Source: Euphorbia lathyris (Eukaryota; Streptophyta; Magnoliopsida; Malpighiales; Euphorbiaceae). Taken from it: a stretch of DNA of 64,000 nucleotides. Position numbers and translations under genes: made by a program. Location of the stretch: the NCBI RefSeq assembly GCF_963576675.1, contig NC_088916.1, positions 47,555,001 to 47,619,000 on the forward strand. Reading direction: 5' to 3'. Numbering within the stretch: the first letter of the stretch is position 1; each line of letters begins with the position of its first letter. Shown here piece by piece: positions 1 through 9,729 of this stretch. A model generated the notes under the pieces. That model saw only the letters and a program-made list of their open reading frames with translations, was not told the DNA's origin and searched no databases.

Positions 1-1708
1 TTCCTATGATTGGGCGGGGGCAGGTCTAGCCTTTCTATATAAATTTTTGGATCTGACTTGCCGGAAGCGCAAGGACTTCAGTGGTTACACCTTTGCCCTG
101 CTGGTACGTGACGCGCCCTTGACTCGCCCATTTTATCTTCTTCGCACTTTTCACACTTATAATCTTTGTTTTTATCGCAGGTTTGGACGTATGAGAGGCG
201 GATTCTTCCCAGTCAGTCTCGGCCTCGGCCACGAGTACCGAGGCTCCCTCTCATGACCCGATGGAGAGATTTTGACCTAGGCGCCGAGAGGAGACGGACG
301 GTGGCGCGACTCCTAGATTGGATTGACTCGCGGACCCCGGGACAGGTAGATGTCGTCTAGTCGTGCTAGATTCTTGTTTGAACCGTTCTGACTTTCTCTT
401 TGTGTTTTTTTTTAGATTAAGTTCAGGTGGGACGACCTCGACTTCGGTCCCGATTACATGTATGTATATGTGATCCAGGAGCAGCAGTGCGTGCTCACCG
501 GCCCCTGCGTGCGGGCATGGTATTTGGGGGACCGAGGCATCATCGGGGTTAGTGACGCACACTGGACACCGGGCGAGATTCCCGTTTCCATGTTCGTGGT
601 GCGGACCATGCCCCTGTCGGTCATCCGTCAGGACTTGACCCATCGGTTTGTCGGTAGAGAGGTGTGGGTTCATACCGGGGGCCGTGATCCCTACCTGTCG
701 ACTCTATTGAGCGCGAGGGATGCCCCGGCGGTAGCGATGGAGGTGGATCCGGTGGCAGACGTATTTTCGAGGGAGGCTGTCGCGGCAGTCTTTGGTCAGG
801 AGGAGGTCCCGGTAAGTGATTCCGCTTTTTACCTTTTATTCATGAGATGGTTAGCGGTATTTATTGTGTTTTTATTTGCAGGAGGGGTCCTGGAGGAGCG
901 CTCACCTGTCGGACTTCTTTGACGGTACTCGAGCTCAGACATCCGTAGACGAGCCACCCTACTATGTCGGCGAGTCCTCCAGTGCCGCCCGACCGGAGAG
1001 GTCTTCCCTAGGCATGCCCGTACCAGACTACGGGAGAGATTTTTCCATGGTTTGTTACGATGAGTCTGGGGCAGCTTATGCGGGGGTCGAGGCGGCTCCT
1101 TCTATCTTTACCTCGAGGGTCCCATTTGATCCTTCAGACGCTTCTCTGACTACGAGAGAGACCTGTACAGATTATGTCGGACTGTCCGGTTACCTCCGAG
1201 ACCGCCTCAACTTGCGTTGCGCCGATCACCTGGTATGTATCCTTACTTTATTTTAGTGTAGTGGGATGCATGCATGTATGTATGATTTCTGTTCTTGCCT
1301 ATGCTGCTTTTTTCTTTTTTTCTTTTTTTTTCACATCTGTTTTTCTTCTCTTTTTTTGTTCCTTTTTAGAGCGATCTTCACGCCCATGAGCGAAGACGAA
1401 GTGAGTCGGTGCGGGAGGCCGATGCCAGGGTTGGCCAGGTGTACCAAGAGCGGAACGACCACTGGTCGGAGGTGATGCGGAGGGAGACTGCTGGACGTCT
1501 TATCGTTGAGGAGAGGGCGCGTGATGAGACGATTGGACGCCTCGCTGCCGAGGAGAGGGTGCATGTTGAGACCACAGGACGCCTCGCTGCCGAGGAGAGA
1601 GCACGAGTTGCTGAGGAGAGGCTCCGAGTTACCGAGGAGACCTTATCTGCGGAGCGGGCATCGCATTTGAGGGGGTTTGAGGCCTACTTGGACTTCCCTC
1701 CATATTAG
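1..1708 (+). CDS. Plant mobile domain (PMD) protein, 3' five exons, partial at window edge
   Basis: Five exons join in phase 0 with GT..AG borders: <1-103, 181-345, 416-811, 882-1232 and 1370-1708 (stop TAG 1706-1708). The first exon (YDWAGAGLAFLYKFLD) followed by QVWTYERR matches the conserved core of the plant mobile domain family (aminotransferase-like / PP7-long-form-like proteins), where a 'W..aaLa.LY..L' block precedes a 'LLqvW.YE' block. The third exon begins IKFRWDDLDF and carries the later PMD region. The last exon is a charged coiled coil with repeated GRLAAEER-type units (about residues 30-95 of that exon). The family is known from host genes and as cargo of plant transposons; molecular function is unsettled. 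Frames stay open across all five exons, so the copy may be intact. It lies antisense and just beyond the pol end of the Tat element to the right, so it is probably an antisense extra ORF of that element. The start and 5' exons lie outside the window. Confidence 0.75.
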
Positions 1709-2174
1709 GCTTATTATGTATTGCTTTGTAGTTTTCATTAGAGTTATCCCGATGTATAGCTGATGTATAGGGAGTGGGGTGGATAGTAGGTAGGTTTTTT
1801 TTTCTTTTTTTATGAACAGTAAGATAGGAAATGTATAACTCATGATTCATATTACCATGCATTCAGTAGATTGTGATGATTCCAATCATTCTCGTCAAAT
1901 ATATTCATGCCTTTATTTATTTACAAACAACAGAAATACTTAGCCTCTTATACATTGTTTTTGTAACTGCTCAAGTTATAACTATTGTTACCAGGACCCG
2001 CCTTTCGGTTTTCGGATCCCGGCGATTTTTCTCCTCTCCTTTTACTATCCCGGAATTTTTAAATGAGTGCCCTTTCGGGTTTTCACCCATTGGGATTTCC
2101 CTTATTGTTGCATAGGTCGCCCTTTGCGGGTTTTCAACCTATCGGGAATTTTTCTTTCTTTTTTTTTTTTTTTT
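1709..2174. other. Tail-to-tail spacer between PMD gene and Tat pol, with hairpin-like repeats
   Basis: No gene here. It holds the 3' flank of the PMD gene, then at about 1992-2151 three imperfect copies of a motif that on the minus strand reads GGTGAAAACCCG..AAGGGC, each flanked by short inverted G/C runs. A T-rich tract (about 2150-2176, purine-rich on the minus strand) touches the end of integrase. It could be a polypurine tract or a shared 3' processing region; not resolved. Confidence 0.5.
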
Positions 2175-4085
2175 TTACAAAAAGTATTTCTTAAGCCTAT
2201 CCAGGTTGGTAGGTTCGGAGAATTCCATGCCGTCCATGGTAGTTAACTTCACCGCTCCTTTGCTTAGTATCTTCTTCACGACGAATGGCCCTTCCCAGTT
2301 AGGTTTAAACTTGCCCCTAGGGTCGGTGTGCGTCACACGAATCTGTTTCAGCACCAAATCTCCTTCTTTGATAGGACTGGTCTTGACCTTTTTATTGAAA
2401 GCTCGAGCCATCCTTCTTTGATATAACTGTACATGGTAAAGGGCTTCCATCCTTTTCTCGTCAACTAAAGCCAACTGCTCACATCGCCTCTTCACCCATT
2501 CCGTCTCGGGGATTTCTGCTTCCACTGCGATTCTCAACGATCGCTTTTCGATCTCAATCGGCAGGACTGCTTCTGTTCCGTATACCAAGGAGAATGGCGT
2601 CGCCCCAGTCGAGGTTCTGACTGTCGTGCGATAAGCCCATAATGCGAGTGGGAGCTGCTCATGCCAATTCCGATGTGATTCCACCGTTTTTACGAGAATC
2701 CTCTTAAGATTCTTATTAGCTGCTTCTACTTCCCCATTAGCTTGTGGACGGTACGGAGAAGATCTATGATGTTCAATGCCATATTCTCGGAAGAGACTTC
2801 TTACTTCCCCCTGAAACTGGACCCCATTATCCGTGATCATGTGATGAGGCACTCCGAACCTGGTGACCAAGTGTTTCTCAATGAACTTTCTCATCTGCTT
2901 GGATCCCAATTTGCTAAACGACTCCACCTCTACCCACTTGGTGAAATAATCGATGGCGACTGCAATAAACTTGTGCCCGTTTGAAGCATTAGGCCTTACC
3001 TCACCAATGATGTCAATGCCCCAAGCCGCGAATGGCCAAATAGGTGCTAACACATGTAATTCCATGGCTGGAAGATGACTACAATCGCCGTGGATTTGAC
3101 AATCGTGGCATTTCTTCGCATACTCGCTACAATCTCTTTCCATGGTGAGCCAATAGAAGCCTTGTCTGATGATTTTCTTGGCTAACACTGCTCCTCCCAT
3201 ATGGGCCCCGCAAATTCCTGAATGTACTAATTCCATTGCCTCGCGGGCTTCTCCCGCATCCAAGCACCTTAGTTGTAACCCATCGATGTGCCTTTTGTAA
3301 AGTAAGTCATTGTGGATGACGAACTGCCGAGCTAACCTTCTAATCACAGCTTGATCCCTCGGTTCTGACTCTGTCGGATATGTTCCATGCTTCATGAAGT
3401 TCACGATATCGAAATACCACGGTTTTTCATCTGCCCCTAACAGCATTACGTCCTCGTAGCATGGTTTGTGAGATCTCCTCAATACCAACGGTTTCGAGGC
3501 AAGGTTCCGGGGGTTGTCCCAAACTGACACCAAAGTGGCCAAAGCATCCGCTGCCTGGTTCTGTGCTCGAGGAATATGATATAAATGACATTCCTTGAAT
3601 CTTTGTGCCAACCCTTCTAGCTGATCTAGATATGGACGTAGCCTTTCTTCCCTCACTTCCCAGTTTACTTGTGCCTGTTCGATGATCAACTTGGAGTCAC
3701 CCCAAATTTCGACATATGATGCTCCCAGTGTTGCTAATGACTCTAAGCCATAAATGCACGCTTCATATTCGGGCATATTATTGGTAAGAGGGAATGACAA
3801 CTTCTTGGCCATCGGGATTCTTTCTCCCTCTGGTGAAATAAGTAGTACTCCTACTCCGGCTCCATTCGAATTAACTGCTCCATCGAAGAACATTTTCCAT
3901 GGTATAACTTCTATTGCGTTCAAGTGTTCATCGGGGAAATCATAGCTTATCTCTTCCTCTTCTATATTCAGAGGTTGGTTGGCCAGAAACTCTGCCACGG
4001 CCCTCCCTTTGATAACCTTCTTCGTTACATATTCAATGTCAAACTCGGATAAAAGTAGTAACCATCGGGCTAGTTTCCCTGTCAA
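2175..4085 (-). pseudogene. Tat pol 3' part: second RNase H and integrase
   Basis: Open for 636 codons. After the tail of the first RNase H (WLLLLSEFDIEYV) comes a host-type RNase H (FFDGAVNSNGAGVGVLL, later E, D and a NQAADALA block; about residues 60-190). An HHCC zinc finger follows (H..GAHMGG.. and KCHDCQ, about 285-335), then an integrase core with D in GIDIIG, D in TDNGVQF and E in NGEVEAANK (about 355-470). The C-terminus (PRGKFKPNWEGPFVV, LDRLKKYFL) is the usual Gypsy integrase tail, with no chromodomain. All catalytic residues are present. It is cut from the upstream RT frame by a one-base shift at about 4082-4090, so it has no normal start of its own; the methionine at 4085 is fortuitous. 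Confidence 0.9.
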
Positions 4086-4927
4086 GACGGAGTTCGGTAC
4101 AGATACTTTACGGGGTCCATCCGAGAAATAATAATCACTTTATATGATTGAAAATAGTGCCGTAGTTTCTTTGTTAGCCATACTACTGCCACACACGTCT
4201 TTTCGATCATGTTGTACCTGAGCTCGTACTCCAGGAACTTCTTACTCAGATAATACACCGCGTGCTTAACACCGGTGTCTCCCTCTTGGGCCAGTATTGC
4301 CCCAATGGATCGCTCTTCAATCACTACATAGAGGAGAAGAGGTTTTCCCAGTTTAGGCAGTTTCAGCACTGGTGGGTTAGACAAGTAGTCCCGGACCTTC
4401 TCTAAGGCTTGCTGACACTTATCATTCCAAATCGTGGGTTGATCTTTCCGTAGCAACTTAAAGATGGGCTTGCAGATTGCGGTGAGTCTTGCTATAAATC
4501 GACTGATATATTGAACCTGCCCCAGAAACCCTCTCACTTCTTTCTCATTCTTCGGTGCCGGCATTTCCTGTATAACTTTCACTTTATCGAGATCTACTTC
4601 AATTCCCTTGTTTCCGATTATATAGCCTAAGATTTTCCCCGATGAAACGCCGAAGAAGCACTTCTTCGGGTTTAACCTTAGTTTGAATTCTGCAATTCGG
4701 GCCAAAAACTTCTCGAGTGCAGCAAAGTGCCCCTCTCTCGTCTCTGATTTGACCATCATGTCATCCACATAAACTTCCACTTCCTTGTGTATCATATCAT
4801 GGAACAGTGATGTAGCCATTCGCTGGTAAGTTGCCCCGGCATTCTTCAAACCAAACGACATTACCCTGTAGCAGTATGTTCCCCACTCAGTTGTGAACGA
4901 GGTTTTTGCTTTGTGTTTTTCGGCCAT
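4082..4927 (-). pseudogene. Tat pol: reverse transcriptase palm/thumb and first RNase H
   Basis: 281 codons continuing RT: SFTTEWGTYCYRVMSFGLKNA and the YVDD catalytic box near residue 53-56, then the connection (KEVRGFLGQVQYISRF) and the Ty3-type RNase H (LLLYVVIEERSIGAILAQE, YYLSKKF, EKTCVAVVW). The first RNase H reads VIEERS where an aspartate is usual in active copies, and may be inactive. It is in the same frame as the segment upstream, separated only by a TAG at 4930-4928. A frameshift ends it at about 4082. Confidence 0.9.
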
Positions 4928-5908
4928 CTATACTTGCATGTAGCCCATGAAACCGTCTACATTCGTGTGTAAGACACTTGATGCTGCACTGTCGATCAAC
5001 ACGTCAATATGAGGCAACGCGAATTCATCCTTGGGGCATGCCTTGTTAAGGTCTCGATAATCGACGCACATTCTTACTTTGCCGTCCTTCTTTGCGATGG
5101 GCACCACATTTGCGACCCAAGGGGGATAGTCGATTACTTCGATGAACCCTGCTTCTAACTGCTTCTTCACTTCTTCTCTGATCTTATCTGCCCATTCTGG
5201 TCTCATGCGTCGGAGCTTCTGTTTTACGGGCCTCGCCTCGGGATATGTTGGAATACGGTGAGTTACGATTGATTGATCAATTCCAGGCATGTCTTCGTAT
5301 GTCCAAGCAAACACTATTTCGTATTTTTTTATTATTCTCTCAAATTCTTTCCTCTCTTCAATAGTTAATTCTTGAGCAATTTGTATAAGTTTAGGATTTT
5401 CATCCGTGCCAAGATTGAAAGTTGACATTTCTATTGTATTGATTTCAAATGTAGGCATGTTATATGAATGAGAATGCATGGAATGATCACGATCAACATC
5501 GAGCAAGTAAGCAAAATCAGAATTCATTTCATTGATAGTATTGGCGATTACATCGTCTGATTCAAACAAAGTAGTAATACAATTTTCATCATCGAGGTCC
5601 TCGGGTTTCTCATGAACTTTGGAGGTACTAGGCTCGTCCACCGCTCCCGCAGTTGCTTCAATGGTGATGACTTGCTCCTCGGCATTCAAGTCTAGCACCA
5701 TAATCTCCTTGACAAAGCAGCTCGCTTTTCCACTGCCCCAGTCGGCAACATCATCAAAGATCTCAAATCCTGGCAGAATCTTTCCTTCGGCGCTAACAGC
5801 CACTTCCGACTCATCATCAGACTCGTCCCAGATGTTGATCGGAACCCTCTGATTGATACCTTCCTCGTCGGAGGAACTTCCCCAAACGTCCACGACCATC
5901 AGATCCAT
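4928..5908 (-). pseudogene. Tat pol 5' part: acidic linker and RT fingers
   Basis: 326 codons. The first ~190 residues are acidic and low in recognisable motifs (DVWGSSSDEEG, WDESDDESE). From about residue 195 it becomes the conserved pre-RT stretch (FAWTYEDMPGID, THRIPTYPEARPVKQKLRR) and RT fingers (WVANVVPIAKKDGKVRMCVD, YRDLNKACPKD). It ends at TAG 4930-4928 inside RT. No D(T/S)G protease block with its downstream hydrophobic-glycine partner is visible in the linker or in gag, so the protease seems missing. The segment is in frame with gag upstream; only TAG 5965-5963 separates them. Confidence 0.85.
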
Positions 5909-5962
5909 TATGTGCGGGACATTCGGATTTATGTAGGAAGGGTCCGACGATCCATACCGAGC

Positions 5963-7483
5963 CTAGCCTATCAGTTCTTCATAGTCCTTGAGGAACACTC
6001 CATTCATTCTTCTAGCCACGAGTGGAATAGCACCCTTCCGGATGCACATGAGTTGCTCCTGATCACTCAAGGTGACCCGACACGAGGCATACTTGAACCT
6101 CCATCTTCTAGCATAATCCACAAATGGTTCCTCGGGGAATTGCCTGATCCTTTCTAAATCTTCCAACGACCCTGTCCACGGAATGTACCTCTCATACCTC
6201 TGCACAAAGGCCTCCATGAGGGATCCCCAGTCCCCTTTTGTCTTTGCCGCGAGCATTCGGTGCCACATCAAAGCTTCTCCTATGAGTGTCTTTGGAAAAT
6301 GCTGGACTAACTCACTTCGGTAGAGTCCCGCGTCAAACATGTAGGCACGGAAACGGTTTATGTGATCAATGGGGTTCTCATCTCCCTTATGCTTAGACAT
6401 GGCTGTTACTGCTTCAGGTGTCTCCTCTTCGGGTAATGCAGGCATTTCCTCTGGACATTCTCGTGCGGCGTATTTCTTGATGAATCTCTTAGTCATTTTT
6501 GCCCAATCTGCTTTAACGTGCATTGGAAGAGACATGTACCACACTAGTGAATCTCCTGCCAATGAGTTGCAAAACAAGCTCGTGATCTCCTCCTCTTTGA
6601 AACCTAGAGGACCCATAGCCGACAGATAAAAATGCAAGTGCTCCATGGGGTCCTTCCCTTCATTATACTTGTTGATAGTTGGAAACGGACGTTTGATAGG
6701 CCCAATTTGCATCGCGCTATATTCCCCTGCCCGTAATTTGTCTCTTCGATACTTCATCAAAAACAAGCTTGACATCAGTGACCAATCATGCTTAGTCGCG
6801 TCAGGTAGCGATTGAAACCACTTCAAAGGTTCGCCCACCAGCGAAAGATGGAACCATGGAGCGACTTCTTCCACTTTGTATGGCTCTCCAAACATAGCAC
6901 ACACGTATCCATACAAATGAGCTTCGGGGTCTTCTAGCCCACTAAACAATTTCAACACAGGCATGATCCTCCGAGATGAGACTTCCTCGGTCTCCTCAGT
7001 TTCAGTTCTATCATCCATCACTCCTTCCGTTGGCTCCTCTTCCAAAGCCGACACATACAAACCATTTCCCACATTATTCTTCTCATCGGAGTCCAACAAC
7101 TCCTCTACGTTCTCCTCACACATACAACACAGGCATTCTGTCAAACCAACTCCGATCATGCTCACCCTATGATTAGGCAATGGATTACGCCTAGTGGAAG
7201 GGTTTGCTGACGAAGGATCAGCTATCTTTTTCTCCTCGATTGAATCCTGGATTTCGTGTTTCAGCCTCTCACAATTCTCAATTGTATGCCCATAACTGCT
7301 GTGGAACTCACAATACCCTCTAGCCTGTATCTGCGGAGTAGGTGGAGCTTTGTTATAAAGGGTAAGGGCTTTCAATAGTCCTTTCTTCTGCAAACGTTCG
7401 AAAACCTTTGCGTAAGTCTGATCAAAGCTGCTTCCGGATATAATATTGATAGTCATCCTCATTCCCAAAGCGAGGTCCATCAT
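5963..7483 (-). CDS. Tat gag with CxxH..GH..C motif and three tandem gag-like domains
   Basis: 506 codons. Residues 58-71 form a zinc-knuckle-like CEFH..YGH....C motif typical of Tat-type gag, followed by a Cys-rich stretch (CLCCMC near 117-122). Then come three related blocks of about 90-150 residues: about 174-265, 266-357 and 358-506. Each has a 'D/E-P..H' helix start and a signature such as LVGEPLKW, LAGDSLVWY or LIGEALMWH followed by DW and a basic 'F..KY/RY' helix, which is the Retrotrans_gag fold signature. The last block runs on to PFVDYARRWRFKYA, the usual gag C-terminal half. Normally one gag domain precedes the knuckle; here the knuckle comes first and three follow. The frame joins the 7422-7787 ORF only through a frameshift at about 7440-7483. 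Confidence 0.8.
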   Translation of the reverse strand: MMDLALGMRMTINIISGSSFDQTYAKVFERLQKKGLLKALTLYNKAPPTPQIQARGYCEFHSSYGHTIENCERLKHEIQDSIEEKKIADPSSANPSTRRNPLPNHRVSMIGVGLTECLCCMCEENVEELLDSDEKNNVGNGLYVSALEEEPTEGVMDDRTETEETEEVSSRRIMPVLKLFSGLEDPEAHLYGYVCAMFGEPYKVEEVAPWFHLSLVGEPLKWFQSLPDATKHDWSLMSSLFLMKYRRDKLRAGEYSAMQIGPIKRPFPTINKYNEGKDPMEHLHFYLSAMGPLGFKEEEITSLFCNSLAGDSLVWYMSLPMHVKADWAKMTKRFIKKYAARECPEEMPALPEEETPEAVTAMSKHKGDENPIDHINRFRAYMFDAGLYRSELVQHFPKTLIGEALMWHRMLAAKTKGDWGSLMEAFVQRYERYIPWTGSLEDLERIRQFPEEPFVDYARRWRFKYASCRVTLSDQEQLMCIRKGAIPLVARRMNGVFLKDYEELIG

Positions 7484-7787
7484 TCACCTCATTCTCAGCG
7501 TGTTTACTGCCATTTTTATCATCTCTCATGGCCAGCTTAGCTAACTGGGCCGCTATCACCGCTAACTGCTCATTAATGTTGTTCACAGAGTTTTCCAATC
7601 CGGCCACTTTTTCGTCGGTCGCAGACATACTAGCTGAAGACTGAGTATACTCGGACGAAGATGATTCCGAAGCCACAACTGCCGATTCAGAACTGTCAAT
7701 CTGTAACTGGTCAAACTGCCTAACTAGCCGACTGCTCTCTCGGTACCACAATCGCTTAATGATGACGTCTGCGCGAACGGTATCCAT
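7422..7787 (-). CDS. Tat gag N-terminal coiled-coil segment
   Basis: 121 codons from the first good ATG after the leader. It is Ser/Glu-rich in the middle (ESSSSEYTQSSASMS) with a coiled-coil heptad stretch (EKVAGLENSVNNINEQLAVIAA) and an acidic end. Such N-terminal regions precede the gag core in Tat-type proteins. It overlaps the next frame by about 60 bases, so a frameshift (mutation or programmed) is needed to join them. Confidence 0.6.
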   Translation of the reverse strand: MDTVRADVIIKRLWYRESSRLVRQFDQLQIDSSESAVVASESSSSEYTQSSASMSATDEKVAGLENSVNNINEQLAVIAAQLAKLAMRDDKNGSKHAENEVNDGPRFGNEDDYQYYIRKQL

Positions 7788-9709
7788 TAGTATGTATGCA
7801 TGATTTTATATGCATGATTCGTGGTGTGTGCGTTTATTTATTTACGGATATATAAGATAAGAAGAACAAACGTTAGTCTAATTACACGTATCACAACATC
7901 TCTCTTCCACCCTTATTCCTCCACACACTCGATGGTCCAAGTCTCTTTCCTAGGATTTTGGTTTGGGGCTCACATTGCGGTCCAAGGGACGCGTGATACC
8001 ATCGATTATTACGGAAAAAGTAAATCATTCACCATACAACACAGTTCGTTTTTGACGCATCAGCGTTCAGTGACTAAGAAATCGACCAAGTTGGATTGTC
8101 CTTTCGAAATAACTCCACTTTTGTCCTTTCGCGAGACGCATTAATTCGGGTTTTGACTCCCTTTGAGCGCATCTCGGTTTTTAGACGTGGTACAAGTTAT
8201 TCTTTTAATTCAATCGTTCGTTATCGTCAATGACTCGTTCCCTTTTGTTCGCGCGGGTTCGTGTCTCGATTTTTGGATTACAACGGGATCTTTTGGATCT
8301 ATCGAGAGACGTAACCACATGTTTATTTAGTGATGGAATCACTTTTGGATTTTATTTTAGGGAACGGACTCATCGCGTAACGCGTTTGTTCTTAGCGTCG
8401 AGGATCCGTTTGCTCATTTTAGCTACGTGAAAAGACGGCGAGTCTTATTTTGAGCGCACGGTAACCTTTCGGCTAGCAACAGTTCGTTGTTCTTCCCAAT
8501 CCACGGGATATATCATCTTAGTGTGGTTATAGAAAATCAACGTTTCGTTGAATCGCATGCTTATTCAAAGCGAGGATATCACCGTTCTCTTTCCTTTAGG
8601 CACGACTTAAGCAAACACGTACATCGGGCCATATTTCTTGCAGTTTTGGTAACGGTCAAAATGATCGGGTCGTTAGTCAAAACCCGCAGTCTCGTCCATA
8701 TGGCGCAATTATATGGTTTGGCTTAATTCGGCTTCGAGATTTTAAACGGGGTATACACTCGTTCGAGGCACGTATTCAACGGCATTGGTTTATTTTCTTT
8801 AACTACGCTCGGGATTGACATATATCGTAAATTCGGAATGATTTTGGTCGTTTAGTTCATTTTTCGCTTTTCTTTTCTTAGTCACTTCTGCGGACACGTC
8901 CATTTCTCTTAAGAACGACACGGGGCATAACGTAAAAGCTCGTCTTTTATTCGGAAGGGACGGGCTACGTGCGTGAAACTTTTCACGTTATGATAGGGTC
9001 GTTCGAAACAGAAATGTTCTTCGTTTTCGTTTCGTTATGATCTCGTTTTATCCCAATTTATTTAAAGAATGTGAATAACGGCTACTGTTAATATAGTCTT
9101 TTGTATCAAAATGTAACTATCCTTAACACCAAACCGACGCATACTAATACGTGCTTACGTCGTAACGCATTTCCTGAACATGTACCTTCGTCGGGACACA
9201 GAAAGGGACAAGGCGGGCCGCACATGTTCATTCATACGAGATGACTAAGTCGTCTTTAGTTTAAATCGTTTCGATGTTTTAGGGTAATTAGTATGTCGAC
9301 TCAAGAGTATATATTAACGCATCATTTCATTTTCTTTACATACTTTAGGATTTAGACACGTATCATGGCGATTTGAAAACACGAACTGATTCATTTATCA
9401 CGCCAAAAATAGTAACGGGTAATCCTATGGCAACTTCTAAGGCTACTATATGCTGACACGGCTGATCGCGGGACCTCACAGGACCGCACAAATTCGCCCC
9501 TAACAAATGGATGGGGACCCTTTGGCGCCTTACTGTAAGGGGGAACTTACACTAGCCTCTTTCGAGCGACGAATGGACTCTCGCTAGAGGTTTCGCGGAA
9601 ATTACCCAAAAGGTTTGCAATAATGCACATGAATGCATACGAAAAGAAATAATACGATCCGTCCCCGTTAAGGGCTTAATACACGCCTTCCGGAATCAAA
9701 TTTCTCGCT
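7788..9709 (-). other. Tat 5' leader, non-coding
   Basis: About 1.9 kb between primer site and gag. Only short ORFs on either strand and nothing recognisable. It is notably rich in TCG/CGT/CGA compared with the AT-rich surroundings. Long leaders, sometimes with an extra ORF, are known in the Tat lineage; I see no convincing ORF here. Confidence 0.6.
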
Positions 9710-9727
9710 TCCCCAGCAGAGTCGCCA
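9710..9727 (-). promoter_or_regulatory. Primer-binding site of the Tat element
   Basis: On the minus strand this reads TGGCGACTCTGCTGGGGA, the TGGCGACTC..GGGGA type common in Tat elements (tRNA-Arg is the usual assignment). It starts two bases after the LTR end ..CTAACA, as expected for minus-strand priming. Confidence 0.85.
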
Positions 9728-9729
9728 CT

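Noticed and set aside
2152..2176. Poly-T tract as a transcription terminator
   Set aside because: Plant Pol II genes do not use such terminators; it is more likely a polypurine tract or slippage tract.
8230..8726. Plus-strand ORFs of 66 and 79 codons in the Tat leader
   Set aside because: Wrong strand relative to the element, unusual composition but no motif; treated as leader.
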